The notes beneath the pieces are model-generated. The model was not told the origin of the DNA, ran no database searches, and saw nothing but the letters and a program-made list of their open reading frames with translations. DNA of 64,000 nucleotides. Origin: Candidatus Raymondbacteria bacterium RIFOXYA2_FULL_49_16. Its GTDB lineage: Bacteria > Fibrobacterota > OXYB2-FULL-49-7 > XYB2-FULL-49-35. Every line of letters starts with the position of its first letter. Position 1 is the stretch's first letter. Where the stretch lies: positions 25,544 to 89,543 of the forward strand of contig MFYT01000004.1 of the NCBI GenBank assembly GCA_001789205.1, written 5' to 3'. Below, one piece after another: positions 1 through 9,798 of the stretch. A program made the position numbers and the translations under genes.

Positions 1-1111
1 CCGCGCAGGTAATAAGCGGAATGTACCGGGTCTTCTCGCGCGCATATATGCCCACGATGAAATTGGAATAGATGCCGCAAAAAAGATAGGCCAGCAGCAG
101 CACCGGGATAACCGGCAGGCCGGCCGCGTATTTCGCGCCCACTAGGGTAAAGTTCCTGAAACCAAGGCCCGCGATCTCCCGGTAAAAAAGCCCTACTGTC
201 AAAAACACAAGGGTAGTTACAAACACATAATAGGTGAAGACCCGCGAAAACATGCGCGCCCCTGATTCGTCCTTCATGTGCGTAAGAAAAAACGGGGTCC
301 AGGCGGTCTGAAAGGCGTAGACAACCAGGAACATGATGACCCCGAGCTTTGCCGCGGCGCTGTAGAGCCCCACCTGTTCAGCGCCCAGCATGCGATTGAC
401 AAGAATGCGATCGATAAGGTCGATGATAATGACAAAAACAACGTTGGGGATATAAGGCAGCCCAAAGCCAATCATGCGCTTCATGAGGCTGCCGGGAGCG
501 CTGCGCCGCAGATTTTTGGCATAGAGCGGTATGAACACGCCTACCACCAGGCACGAGGCCAGGGTGTTTGCCTGGAGCACGGACACGACCGTGGTATTGT
601 GCCGCAGATAAATAAGGTAAAAACAGGTGGAAAAATGGATGGTGACGTGCACAATTTTCATGATAATGAACGACAGTGGCCGCTTGTCGGACTGGAGCAA
701 CGTATAGGGCGCGACTGTAAGCGCGTCAAAAACCAGGATGGCAAGCATATACCCGTACGCGCCGGGCGCGTCGAGTCCCATGACGCCCAGCAGAAATCCC
801 GCGGAGAGCTTAAGTACAAAGAACCAGAAGATGCTGGCCGCGACTATCCAAGCGACTCCCGCGGTAAAGGCCGCATCGCGGCTGGTTTCGTCTTTGACAC
901 GGTAGCGCATGATGGCCTGGCGCATGCCGCACATGAAAAAGACTTCGGCAATGCCTATGAAGGTCTGGATGACCCCCAGCTTCCCGAACTCCGAGGGCGC
1001 CATGCTGTTGGTGAGCAGGGGCAGCAGCATGAAATTGATGCCGCGAGAAATAAAACCGCCAAGGCCATAGATGACCGAGTCGGATAAAAGGGACCTGATT
1101 TTCTGGAACAT
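1..1111 (-). CDS. Polysaccharide flippase (Wzx/MATE-like), 3' end outside window
   Basis: I translated the reverse strand from the ATG at 1111. The frame stays open to the window edge (about 370 codons, C-terminus missing). The protein starts MFQKIRSLLSDSV and has repeated hydrophobic segments separated by short basic loops. The phrases LLPLLTNSMAPSEFG and RILVNRMLGAEQVGLYS are typical of the oligosaccharide/polysaccharide flippase superfamily, inner-membrane proteins that move lipid-linked sugars across the membrane. Its start codon directly follows the TAA of the upstream PorZ-like gene, so the two are very probably co-transcribed. Substrate cannot be read from sequence; O-antigen or A-LPS-like glycan is a guess from the neighbour. 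Confidence 0.85.
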   Translation of the reverse strand, partial: MFQKIRSLLSDSVIYGLGGFISRGINFMLLPLLTNSMAPSEFGKLGVIQTFIGIAEVFFMCGMRQAIMRYRVKDETSRDAAFTAGVAWIVAASIFWFFVLKLSAGFLLGVMGLDAPGAYGYMLAILVFDALTVAPYTLLQSDKRPLSFIIMKIVHVTIHFSTCFYLIYLRHNTTVVSVLQANTLASCLVVGVFIPLYAKNLRRSAPGSLMKRMIGFGLPYIPNVVFVIIIDLIDRILVNRMLGAEQVGLYSAAAKLGVIMFLVVYAFQTAWTPFFLTHMKDESGARMFSRVFTYYVFVTTLVFLTVGLFYREIAGLGFRNFTLVGAKYAAGLPVIPVLLLAYLFCGIYSNFIVGIYAREKTRYIPLITCA

Positions 1112-3745
1112 TTATCGGATAATCGCCAGTTTCCCGGTCCGGACCTGCTTATCAGGCGCCGTGAACCGGTAAATATATATTCCTGTGCGTACGTATGTCC
1201 CGCCCGGGTTTTTCGTGTCCCACTGACAGCTGGACTGGTGGCTGGGCAGCGCCTTCTGGAACACCAGCTCGCCCGCCAGCGTGAAGACCACGATGGACGC
1301 GCCGTTCACGCGGGTATTGAAAAAAACAGGGCGGACGCCCCGGCAGAGCACCGGGTAGGCGTATCCAGATTCGACCGCGTCGGTAAGCCGCACGCCTGAT
1401 TCGAATTCCTGGAGCCCGTTTTCGAACCCCAGAAACACCTTCCCTGTGCTGCGGTGCACAGCGACTGAAAACACCCGGTCGTACATAAGGCCCTTTGACT
1501 TGTCGTAGGAATCAATAAGAATGCCGCTCCGGTCCACATCGCCCACGTCCACGGCGCTGGTCGGATACCGTGCCGTGGCATAGTGGAGCATCTTTACCCC
1601 GTATTCGTCCGTGGCTATCCAAATATTGTTCAGTGAATCAAAATCAAAGTCATTGATGCCCACGTCAGGCAGGAAATACCGCCAGAGCCCGTCCACGTTG
1701 CTATATATCTTTGTACCGCTCAACGGAGGATAATAGTCCTTTCCTTCGGCGTAATAATATAGTCCCGATGTGGTGCTTATCCATATATCACCGTAAAGGT
1801 CGGTCTTGACCTTTTTCGCCGTCTTGTTGGCAAGGTACGACTGCAGGCCCCTTTTAGATTCGGGCAGCCCCTTGGTGGACGCTGACTGTATGCACAGATT
1901 CTTGTATGTCGAAAGGTTATCAAAAATCAGGGAATCGCGTGTGCTCAGTTCGCGGCGCAGGCCGAACGCGTCAATATCGCCCCTTCCCTGGGCGATAGCC
2001 CAGATATTTCCCGCGCCGTCCACGGCCAGGCTGTTGTAGTGGCCGTCGGCCTGAAGCCGGTTGCGCGTGTCCACGCGGCAAAGCTGTTTAAACCCGCCCG
2101 TGGCGCCCGAGTAATCGGTCATATTGACCATGTATCCCTGGTAGGACCTCTGTCCGTCAAGGGACTGGTCCCGGTACACCCTGATGCCTCCGGGATTGGT
2201 CCATTTGCCGCTGATGTATTCGTTCTCAGACTGCGAGAAGTAAAAATTGCCGGCCGCGTCAAAGCACAGTGCGGTGGGAGTAAAGGCCGTGACCCAGGAA
2301 TAGATTTCCGGATTCGGCGCGTTCATATAGATGCTCGGGTGCATATAGTTTACCGGCCCAAACTGCTGCCTGAACTCCCAGATTGCGGGCCCATAGGTCC
2401 GGTTGCCCAGCGTCGTTTCTTCCGTGAGAAAGGGGTTGTCAATAGAGATAAAACCATGGTGCCAGGTGTCTGTGCAGAACGAGGCGAAAATACGGTTATT
2501 TTTATCAACCACAAACGCGTTCATGCCCGCAATGGTAGTGGGGTCGTATCCAGCGAAAATATGGGTCCATTTGTGTCCATCAAATTTCAGGATCCCCATG
2601 CTCTTCTCTTTGTTCGCCCATGAGTCGCCGGGAATGTCCGTATTGTTCGCGTACACATTGCCGTACTGATCAACCGCAATGGACCTAATGAGGCTGAATG
2701 TTTGTTCATCGCCGTTCCAGAACCAGCCCTGGCTCAGCGGCGCAAAGGGCATGAAGAGGCCCCGTCCCTTTGTGCCAACGTAAAACCGCCCCCGGTTGTC
2801 CACGGCAAGGGAGGTGTAGGCTGACACGCCCACATGGTCCTTTGAGAAACCGTAAATTTTTCCAGCGGTGATGGTGTCGTACCTGAATCCATCATTGATG
2901 ATAGTGATCCACGCTGAATCATTGGTGTAGGAAACAGCGTAAACAGCGCCAGAATCGTCGGTGAAAAGATCGGCGCACACGCGGCCAGCAATGGCATTTC
3001 CCTGCAGGTAGAAATGGTCATATCCCACAGTGTCCCACTCACCCGGCGCTGTTTCAACACGATACGCGAAATCTCCCTGGTTGGCATTAGTGGTCCAGAG
3101 TGATGGGTCGTTCAGATTGAAAGTGCTGTTTGACCGCACCATGGGTTGTGTCCAGTTGAGCTTGAGTTTTGCCCAGAAGAGCCGTGTGAGCGCATATATG
3201 GTGTCCTGGCGGACAAAAACATCGCGGACCGGGGTTTTGTCCTGCACCAGCACCTTGATCGAATATCCGTTGGTGTCGGTCCCGAACTGCCTGAACGAGG
3301 GCTCGACAATGGCGCCTCCGGCTTCGGAAAAAAGCCCCAGTCCCTCGTTTGTGGCAATAAGCAGGGTACCTTTGTATACATGCAGTTTGTTGAAGACAAT
3401 GTCTTTTTGGCTTTTAAAGTCCGTATAAACGCGGAATTGACCCTTGTCGAAAACCGTGATGTTGCCGCCATCCATGCCCATATAGAGTTTGCCGTTCTGT
3501 TTGTCCACGGCAAGCTTGGCAATACCAGTCCCGCCAATGCCGTCAGTCAGCGAATATGTTGTCTCGCTCCCGTCAGCCACGTCAATGCACAACAGGCCTC
3601 CGGCCGTTGCCGCGTACAGGGTCCCGCGCGAATAGACCGCATCGCGCACTTCCGCCATGGATGTGTGCACATGCCATTGTCCGTCAATGGCAAAAAGCGG
3701 TACAACACATACTGCCGCAAATAGAATCAGAATAAGGTTTTTCAT
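1112..3745 (-). CDS. Secreted beta-propeller protein, PorZ-like
   Basis: Predicted 877-residue exported protein. I place the start at 3745 because MKNLILILFAAVCVVPLFA is a clean signal peptide; an ATG 18 codons upstream adds a polar stretch without purpose. After the signal comes IDGQWHVHTS and repeated short propeller blades (LYAATAGGLLCID, KLYMGMDGGNITVF, LLIATNEGLGLFS), the arrangement of two-component-regulator propellers and of PorZ, the type IX secretion component that handles A-LPS. The last ~75 residues form a beta-rich sorting-type domain ending KLAIIR. The assignment to PorZ is by architecture only. The adjoining flippase gene would suit a role in glycan-anchored secretion. Confidence 0.65.
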   Translation of the reverse strand: MKNLILILFAAVCVVPLFAIDGQWHVHTSMAEVRDAVYSRGTLYAATAGGLLCIDVADGSETTYSLTDGIGGTGIAKLAVDKQNGKLYMGMDGGNITVFDKGQFRVYTDFKSQKDIVFNKLHVYKGTLLIATNEGLGLFSEAGGAIVEPSFRQFGTDTNGYSIKVLVQDKTPVRDVFVRQDTIYALTRLFWAKLKLNWTQPMVRSNSTFNLNDPSLWTTNANQGDFAYRVETAPGEWDTVGYDHFYLQGNAIAGRVCADLFTDDSGAVYAVSYTNDSAWITIINDGFRYDTITAGKIYGFSKDHVGVSAYTSLAVDNRGRFYVGTKGRGLFMPFAPLSQGWFWNGDEQTFSLIRSIAVDQYGNVYANNTDIPGDSWANKEKSMGILKFDGHKWTHIFAGYDPTTIAGMNAFVVDKNNRIFASFCTDTWHHGFISIDNPFLTEETTLGNRTYGPAIWEFRQQFGPVNYMHPSIYMNAPNPEIYSWVTAFTPTALCFDAAGNFYFSQSENEYISGKWTNPGGIRVYRDQSLDGQRSYQGYMVNMTDYSGATGGFKQLCRVDTRNRLQADGHYNSLAVDGAGNIWAIAQGRGDIDAFGLRRELSTRDSLIFDNLSTYKNLCIQSASTKGLPESKRGLQSYLANKTAKKVKTDLYGDIWISTTSGLYYYAEGKDYYPPLSGTKIYSNVDGLWRYFLPDVGINDFDFDSLNNIWIATDEYGVKMLHYATARYPTSAVDVGDVDRSGILIDSYDKSKGLMYDRVFSVAVHRSTGKVFLGFENGLQEFESGVRLTDAVESGYAYPVLCRGVRPVFFNTRVNGASIVVFTLAGELVFQKALPSHQSSCQWDTKNPGGTYVRTGIYIYRFTAPDKQVRTGKLAIIR

Positions 3746-3914
3746 TACCCTAATAAAATACAAACTTGCAGAGCCCGGAGGCGAAGGGTCGGTATGCACA
3801 GAGAGAGACTACATACCAAAGATAATGAGTATTGTCCCTTCACTCTCCAGCCCGCTCCTCTCTCCCATTGCTTTCCCTTCCCGCTATTGGGTATTTTCAT
3901 AGTAAAATTTACCT

Positions 3915-4991
3915 ATGAAAGAAACCATCCAGGATCTGTCCGATAAGCTCAAAGATCTGTACGCCATCCTGAAAATCGAGGAGCGCACGGCAAAAGTCGC
4001 TGAACTCGAAAAACAGAGCATGGCGTCCGATTTCTGGAACTCCCAGGAGCGCGCCCAGAAAGTGCTCAAGGCCATCAAAATTGAAAAGAAATGGCTCAAC
4101 GACTATGCCGCTGCCGGAAAGACCATTGCCGACGCCACTCTCTTTCTCGAAATGCTCAACGAAGGCGACGATCCTGAGACGCGCGCCGAACTCGAGCGCT
4201 CCCTTAAAACCGCGGGCGCGCAGGTCGAGGCGCTGCAGCTTGCCAAAATGCTTGGCGGTGAAGACGACGCGTGCGACGCCATCTTTGAAATCAACGCGGG
4301 CGCAGGCGGCACCGAGGCCCAGGACTGGGCCAGCATGCTCCTGCGCATGTACACCCGCTATTGCGAGCGCAGGGGGTTCGAGGCCCAGCTGGTCGATGTC
4401 CAACCCGGCGAAGAAGCGGGCATAAAAAGCGCAGTGCTCGAAGTCAAAGGCGATTTCGCGTTCGGCTATCTCAAAGCCGAGGTGGGCGTGCACCGGCTGG
4501 TGCGCATCTCCCCCTACGATTCAAACGCCCGGCGCCATACCTCCTTTGCTTCAGCCTATGTCATTCCAATCCAGGAGGAAGTCGACTTAAAAATCGAGGA
4601 AATGGACATTCGCGTCGACACCTACCGTTCGGGCGGCGCGGGTGGCCAGCACGTGAACAAGACCGATTCAGCCGTGCGCATGACCCACATTCCTACGGGA
4701 ATCGTGGCGCAGAGCCAAACCGAACGCTCACAGCTGAAAAACCGTGACAGCTGCTTCAAACTCCTCAAGGTGCGCGTGTTCCAGCACTTTCGCGAACAGC
4801 AGGAAAAAGAGCGCGATAAAAAATCGTTCGAGAAAAAAAAGATCGAATGGGGCAGCCAGATACGCTCCTATGTCCTGCACCCCTACAACTTGGTTAAAGA
4901 CCTGCGCACCGATGTTGAAACATCAAACACCTCGGCGGTGCTCGACGGTGACCTTGATGATTTCATCAGGTCCTTCCTGCTGAAATTCTAG
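3915..4991 (+). CDS. prfB: Peptide chain release factor 2
   Basis: 358 residues, the usual RF2 length. RF2 reads UGA and UAA stop codons and triggers peptide release on the ribosome. The GGQ hydrolysis motif is at residues 243-245 within RSGGAGGQHVNKTDSAVR. The codon-reading loop at 199-201 reads Ser-Pro-Tyr (RISPYDSNARRHTSF) instead of the usual Ser-Pro-Phe. The frame is continuous through residues 15-30, where many bacteria carry the autoregulatory CUU-UGA frameshift; the codons here are CTG AAA ATC, so that control is absent. The start has no strong Shine-Dalgarno sequence. RF1 is excluded because the PxT motif is absent. Confidence 0.95.
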   Translation: MKETIQDLSDKLKDLYAILKIEERTAKVAELEKQSMASDFWNSQERAQKVLKAIKIEKKWLNDYAAAGKTIADATLFLEMLNEGDDPETRAELERSLKTAGAQVEALQLAKMLGGEDDACDAIFEINAGAGGTEAQDWASMLLRMYTRYCERRGFEAQLVDVQPGEEAGIKSAVLEVKGDFAFGYLKAEVGVHRLVRISPYDSNARRHTSFASAYVIPIQEEVDLKIEEMDIRVDTYRSGGAGGQHVNKTDSAVRMTHIPTGIVAQSQTERSQLKNRDSCFKLLKVRVFQHFREQQEKERDKKSFEKKKIEWGSQIRSYVLHPYNLVKDLRTDVETSNTSAVLDGDLDDFIRSFLLKF

Positions 4992-5025
4992 GGCCGCGCG
5001 TCACGGCTGTCCGCGGAGCCTCTGC

Positions 5026-6603
5026 ATGACCGAATCGGCGAAAAAAAACCTTCCCTTGTTCCTGACGGCGTGCCTTTTTACGCTGTCGCGCCTCCTTTTC
5101 CTGTCCGCAACCCCCTACGAATGGGATTCAGTAAACTATGCCCTTGCCTTGGACAACTTCTCCATTCCCGACAGCCTGCCCCACCCACCCGGCTACATTT
5201 TCTATGTGCTCGCGGGCCGGTTCTTCGCCCTCTTCACCGGCGACCCTGTGCGCGCCCTGGTCGCGGTGAACATAGTTGCCGGTCTTGTCACCCTGGTCTT
5301 CATCTACCGCACGTGCAGGCTCTCGGGTTCGCGCCGCGCGGGAACGGTTGCCGCGCTCCTTTTTACTTTGAATCCCCTCAGCTGGTTTTATGGTGAAGTT
5401 GCAGAGATCTATGCCATGGAAGCCGCGCTATCCGTATGCACGGCTTATTTTTTCCTTAAGCACCATAAAATACACCGGCATTATCCCATGATACGGGGCA
5501 CGCTGCTCCTGGGCATTGCGGGCGGATTCAGGCAAAACACCGAGATTTTCCTCCTGCCCCTCTGGTTTTTCCTCATCTTTTCAGGAGCAAGCACTGCCGG
5601 ATACCGGATAGCGCACCTACTTCTGCTGGCCACGGCCACCAGTCTCTGGTTTGTGCCCACAATCCTCAACTGCGGCGGTATTGCGGCCTATCTTAAGCTA
5701 TCGAGCGATACGGTACTCCCTTTTTTCAGGGACAGCTCGCTCTTCTATGGCGCGCCGCTGGCGCACCATGCGATCATGGCGGCGAAACTGGCCTTCTGGA
5801 TCGCCCTCTATTTCGGCCTCTGCCTTGCAGTATCGTTTCTTGTTAAAAAACAGACAGGTCTTGAGCCCCTAGACCGTGACGAACGCCGCTTCTTCGCCCT
5901 TTGGACCCTGCCAGCCATTCTCTTTTTTGCCTTGGTATATATCGCAAAGCCCGGGTATCTTCTCTTCCTGCTGCCTCCCGTGGTAATCGCCGCGGCGCTC
6001 CACCTCTCCGCTTTTGCCCCCCAGGTCCGGAAACTTGCGCTTCTCACCGTGCTCATCATTCTTCCCGGACTGCTCTATTTTTTTTCTCCCGGTGTTGGCG
6101 GCAATGAGATGAAGCTGCGGCTTTTACCCGACGCACCGGTCCTGTCCAGCGGTTTCAAACGGCTTTTTAGATACACGGCCGCGGACATCCGCTTTTCGGA
6201 CAAGAAGAACAACGCCTTCAGGGACTGCGTCGCCCATGGTATGCGCGATCCATCCGCAACGGCCTTTGTTTTCACCAACTTCTCTGACTGGAGTTTTCGG
6301 ACCGCCACCTACTTCTTTCCCGAAGTAGAATCGCACTATTTTGTCCTCGATCCTTCGTACAACACCCTCTGCCATACCCAGTATCAATACGGGAAACTCT
6401 TCGATTTTTCCGACGACAGCGTCCTGATAAAAAACGAACGGATTTTTCTTTTTATCAGCGAGTATTCGGTCCATGCCAGCCAACTACGCTCAGCAGGGTA
6501 TGCCAGGCACGAATGTAAAAACGGCGCAGGGTATTACGTTTTCAAGGAAAATACCGTGAGCGGACTCTCATTCGCACACGGAACAGTGTCGGTCCTGCCC
6601 TAA
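5026..6603 (+). CDS. GT-C family membrane glycosyltransferase-like protein
   Basis: 525 residues, with about ten hydrophobic segments (for example LFLTACLFTLSRLLFL, LVAVNIVAGLVTLVFIY and LALLTVLIILPGLLYFF) and a soluble C-terminal part of about 130 residues. The first periplasmic loop has TPYEWDSVNYALALDNF followed by HPPGYIFY. The acidic residue there matches the catalytic position in GT-C enzymes of the ArnT/PMT type, which transfer sugars from polyprenyl phosphate donors in the inner membrane. It starts 34 bases after prfB. Acceptor and donor are not deducible, and it could equally be a DUF2723-type relative. Confidence 0.7.
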   Translation: MTESAKKNLPLFLTACLFTLSRLLFLSATPYEWDSVNYALALDNFSIPDSLPHPPGYIFYVLAGRFFALFTGDPVRALVAVNIVAGLVTLVFIYRTCRLSGSRRAGTVAALLFTLNPLSWFYGEVAEIYAMEAALSVCTAYFFLKHHKIHRHYPMIRGTLLLGIAGGFRQNTEIFLLPLWFFLIFSGASTAGYRIAHLLLLATATSLWFVPTILNCGGIAAYLKLSSDTVLPFFRDSSLFYGAPLAHHAIMAAKLAFWIALYFGLCLAVSFLVKKQTGLEPLDRDERRFFALWTLPAILFFALVYIAKPGYLLFLLPPVVIAAALHLSAFAPQVRKLALLTVLIILPGLLYFFSPGVGGNEMKLRLLPDAPVLSSGFKRLFRYTAADIRFSDKKNNAFRDCVAHGMRDPSATAFVFTNFSDWSFRTATYFFPEVESHYFVLDPSYNTLCHTQYQYGKLFDFSDDSVLIKNERIFLFISEYSVHASQLRSAGYARHECKNGAGYYVFKENTVSGLSFAHGTVSVLP

Positions 6604-6717
6604 GCGCCCCCGCACTATCCCACACTATCCTGCGGGGAATGTTTACTTCATCGCCGCTGATTTTGTATTTTAATTGTGTTCTATCCGTCGCAATCACCAC
6701 AACAAGGAGAAACGTTT

Positions 6718-7968
6718 TTGAAGACAACGGTATCTGAAAAAGACCCCTGCACCCGTTCCATAGCCGTCGAGGTCGACGAGGAACAGGTACAGAAGAAAAT
6801 CGAGGAACTGCTCGGCAAGTATAAGAAAAGCGTCCAGGTCCCCGGGTTCAGGCCCGGTAAAGTACCCCGCGAAATTATCGAGAAGCGTTTTGGAAAAGGC
6901 GTCCGCGACGAAGCGATCGAGGATGTTGTCAGCGACTCGTTCAAAGAAGTCTGCGCAAAGGAAAATCTGCGGCCCATCAACCGTCCGGTCATTACATCGC
7001 TGAAGGCCGATGAAGGCGCGCCCCTGTCGTATCAGGCGGACGTTGAAATCGACCCGCCGCTCGAACTGAGCGTATACAAAGACCTGGGTGTCACCATTGA
7101 AAAAAAAACAGTGGCGGACAAGGACGTCGATACCGTGGTTGAAGAACTGCGTGACCGTCTGGCCACACTCACCACGGTCCAGCGCCCCCTGCGTGCGGGC
7201 GACTTCGCCCTGCTCGAATACCGGAAAGTAGTTATCGGCGGCGTTGAAAAAAAAGACGCTGAAAATCCAAAATATCCTGTTGAAATCCGTAAAGGCGCTC
7301 CGGACGATTTCCAGCAACAGCTCATCGGTTGCGCGGCAGGAGAGGAAAAGACCGTTACATTCACTTTCAAGTCCGATTATAGTGTCAAAGATCTTGCCGG
7401 AAAAGACGCCTCATTTACCATATTTGTTAAAGAGGTCAAGGAGAAAAACCTTCCCACAGCCGACGACGCCTTTGCCAAGGAGGTCAACCCTGAGGCCGCG
7501 ACCATGGTGGACCTGCGCGAACAGCTGAAAAAAGAGCTGGAGCAGGAAAACGCCCGGGCCGCCCTGGGCAAGGCGCACACCGAAGCCATTGCCGCGATCG
7601 TGGCGAAAAACACCATACACATTCCCGCGTCACGCTTGCAGAGCTTCCTTTCGCTTTCATACGATAATTTTAAGAACCAGTATAATAACACCACTATTTC
7701 CTTTGAGGAGTTCTGCGAAAAAAACAGGGAGCCCGCGATCACCGAGCTCAAACGGTACAAGATCCTCGACTGGGTTGCGGCAAAGGAAAACATCAAGGCC
7801 TCCACCGAAGAGGTCGACGCCGAAATCCGGCGCCTCGCTGCCATGCGGGGAGCGTCATTCGACGAAACCAAGGCGGCATTGCGAAAAAACGGCGCCATTA
7901 TCAACATCCGGGACGATCTCCGCGAGCGCAAGGCCCTAAACTTCCTGGTAAACCACACGGGAGACTGA
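6718..7968 (+). CDS. tig: Trigger factor (ribosome-associated chaperone/PPIase)
   Basis: I chose the TTG at 6718 as start because AAGGAG lies eight bases upstream (6704-6709), giving 416 residues that begin [18 protein letters not shown] at 6676 in the same frame would add a meaningless tail. The ribosome-docking signature [17 protein letters not shown] is in the N-terminal domain, followed by an FKBP-like PPIase domain (about residues 145-245) and a helical C-terminal chaperone domain. Trigger factor folds nascent chains at the ribosome exit. The order tig-clpP-clpX is the common bacterial arrangement, and clpP starts one base after this stop. Confidence 0.95.
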   Translation: MKTTVSEKDPCTRSIAVEVDEEQVQKKIEELLGKYKKSVQVPGFRPGKVPREIIEKRFGKGVRDEAIEDVVSDSFKEVCAKENLRPINRPVITSLKADEGAPLSYQADVEIDPPLELSVYKDLGVTIEKKTVADKDVDTVVEELRDRLATLTTVQRPLRAGDFALLEYRKVVIGGVEKKDAENPKYPVEIRKGAPDDFQQQLIGCAAGEEKTVTFTFKSDYSVKDLAGKDASFTIFVKEVKEKNLPTADDAFAKEVNPEAATMVDLREQLKKELEQENARAALGKAHTEAIAAIVAKNTIHIPASRLQSFLSLSYDNFKNQYNNTTISFEEFCEKNREPAITELKRYKILDWVAAKENIKASTEEVDAEIRRLAAMRGASFDETKAALRKNGAIINIRDDLRERKALNFLVNHTGD

Positions 7969-7969
7969 C

Positions 7970-8551
7970 ATGCTTATTCCAATGGTCATTGAACAGACCG
8001 GCCGCGGCGAACGGTCGTACGACATTTATTCCCGCCTTCTCAAGGAGCGCATCATCTTCATTGGCACTGAAATCGACGACAACGTAGCCAATCTGATCAT
8101 GGCGCAACTCATCTTCCTGGAATACGAGGATCCGGACAAGGATATCAGCCTCTATATAAACAGTCCGGGCGGCATGGTGTCCGCAGGTCTGGCCATATAC
8201 GACACTATGCAGTTCGTGAAACCCGATATCTCGACCATCTGCATGGGCCAGGCCAGCAGCATGGGAGCGATTCTTCTCTGCGCCGGCGAAAAGGGCAAGC
8301 GTTTCGCGCTGCCCAACTCCCGGGTCATGATCCACCAGCCCATGGGCGGCATTGGCGGCCAGGCAACGGACATCCAAATACACGCCAAGGAAATATTGAA
8401 CATTAAAACCCGCCTCAACCAGATTCTTGCCGCGCATACAGGTCAATCCGCGGAAAAAATCGCGCACGATTCTGACCGCAACTTCTTTATGAACGCCGAA
8501 GAGGCGCTCACCTACGGCATCATTGATGAAATAATCAAGGACAGGAAATAA
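7970..8551 (+). CDS. clpP: ATP-dependent Clp protease proteolytic subunit
   Basis: 193 residues, standard length for ClpP, the self-compartmentalised serine peptidase that works with ClpX or ClpA. The nucleophile is Ser97 in MGQASSMGA and the base is His122 in MIHQPMGG. The third triad position, aligned through [16 protein letters not shown], is Asn171 where E. coli ClpP has Asp171 (codon AAC at 8480-8482). A Ser-His-Asn triad is known from Listeria ClpP1, so the enzyme may be active but different. It is translationally close to tig (one base gap) and clpX (five bases). Confidence 0.96.
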   Translation: MLIPMVIEQTGRGERSYDIYSRLLKERIIFIGTEIDDNVANLIMAQLIFLEYEDPDKDISLYINSPGGMVSAGLAIYDTMQFVKPDISTICMGQASSMGAILLCAGEKGKRFALPNSRVMIHQPMGGIGGQATDIQIHAKEILNIKTRLNQILAAHTGQSAEKIAHDSDRNFFMNAEEALTYGIIDEIIKDRK

Positions 8552-8556
8552 CCTCC

Positions 8557-9798
8557 ATGGCCAACTACACGCGGCTTGCTTGTTCGTTCTGCGGCAAGGC
8601 ATCGGCTGAGGTGGGAAAACTCATCACCGGTCCGGACGTCAACATCTGCGACCGCTGCATTACCATGTGCAATGAGATCATCGCGGACGAGTCGCGCGCA
8701 AAGACCGGCCAGACCGCCATTGCCATGCCCACGCCCGCGCAGATCAAGGCCGACCTCGACCGGTACGTGATAGGCCAGGAAATCGCCAAACAGAACCTCG
8801 CGGTCCTTGTCTACAACCATTACAAGCGGATCAACGAACCGGCTTCCGCCACCGTTGAGATCGAAAAATCGAATATTCTTCTTATGGGCCCCACTGGTTG
8901 CGGCAAAACGCTCCTGGCCCAAACCCTGGCGCGGTCGCTCAAGGTCCCGTTTACAATCGCCGACGCCACAGTGCTTACCGAAGCCGGGTATGTGGGCGAA
9001 GATGTTGAAAACATTCTGGTGCGTCTGCTGCAGGCCGCCAACCACGACGTGGCAGCCGCGGAACGGGGCATTGTGTATATCGATGAAATCGACAAGATAA
9101 CCCGGAAATCAGCCAATCCATCAATAACGCGCGACGTATCGGGTGAAGGTGTGCAGCAGGGCCTGTTGAAGATCCTCGAAGGATCGGTCACCGCAGTGCC
9201 GCCAAAAGGCGGCCGCAAGCACCCCGAGCAAAACCTCATCAACATCAACACGAAAAACATCCTCTTTATCTGCGGCGGCGCCTTTGAAGGACTCGAGGAC
9301 GTGATCGCGCGCCGGACTGGCAAAGGCCGCATGGGATTTACGGGCAAGGAACGGCGGTCCATTATCCGTGAGCGCAACGACCTGCTGGCCCTGGTCGAGC
9401 CCGAGGACCTTATCCACTACGGCCTTATTCCCGAGCTCGTGGGAAGGCTTCCGGTCATCACGCCCGTGCAGGAGTTGGACAAAGACGCCTTGCGCGCCAT
9501 CCTCACCGAGCCGCGGAACGCCATCATCAAACAATACCGCCGCCTGCTTGAACTGGACGATGTTGAGCTTACCATCACGGACTGCGCGCTTGATGAAATC
9601 GTGAAGATCGCCCACAAAAAAAAGACCGGCGCACGTTCCCTGCGCCTGGTCCTTGAAAAAATCATGATAAAGGTGATGTACGAGATCCCGGAACAGAAAG
9701 AGATCCGCGAGGTGGTCATCGACGCTGGGGTCATTCAAGGCGAGAAGCGGCCCACATACGTCTATCGTGAACAGAAAGCGAAAAAACTCGCCTCATAA
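8557..9798 (+). CDS. clpX: Clp protease ATP-binding subunit ClpX
   Basis: 413 residues. ClpX is the AAA+ unfoldase that feeds substrates to ClpP. The N-terminal zinc-binding domain has C9-x2-C12-x18-C31-x2-C34. Walker A is GPTGCGKT (111-118), the pore loop is GYVG (144-147), Walker B is YIDEID (174-179), and the second pore loop has RKH (220-222). The ClpP-docking loop reads MGF (260-262) rather than the usual IGF. It is the last gene of the tig-clpP-clpX unit. Its stop codon overlaps by six bases the stop of a convergent oxidoreductase gene. Confidence 0.97.
   Translation: MANYTRLACSFCGKASAEVGKLITGPDVNICDRCITMCNEIIADESRAKTGQTAIAMPTPAQIKADLDRYVIGQEIAKQNLAVLVYNHYKRINEPASATVEIEKSNILLMGPTGCGKTLLAQTLARSLKVPFTIADATVLTEAGYVGEDVENILVRLLQAANHDVAAAERGIVYIDEIDKITRKSANPSITRDVSGEGVQQGLLKILEGSVTAVPPKGGRKHPEQNLININTKNILFICGGAFEGLEDVIARRTGKGRMGFTGKERRSIIRERNDLLALVEPEDLIHYGLIPELVGRLPVITPVQELDKDALRAILTEPRNAIIKQYRRLLELDDVELTITDCALDEIVKIAHKKKTGARSLRLVLEKIMIKVMYEIPEQKEIREVVIDAGVIQGEKRPTYVYREQKAKKLAS

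Noticed and set aside
278..1087. A 269-codon plus-strand open frame
   Set aside because: It is the antisense shadow of the flippase gene. The minus-strand translation gives a coherent membrane protein, while this one has no ribosome site or family.
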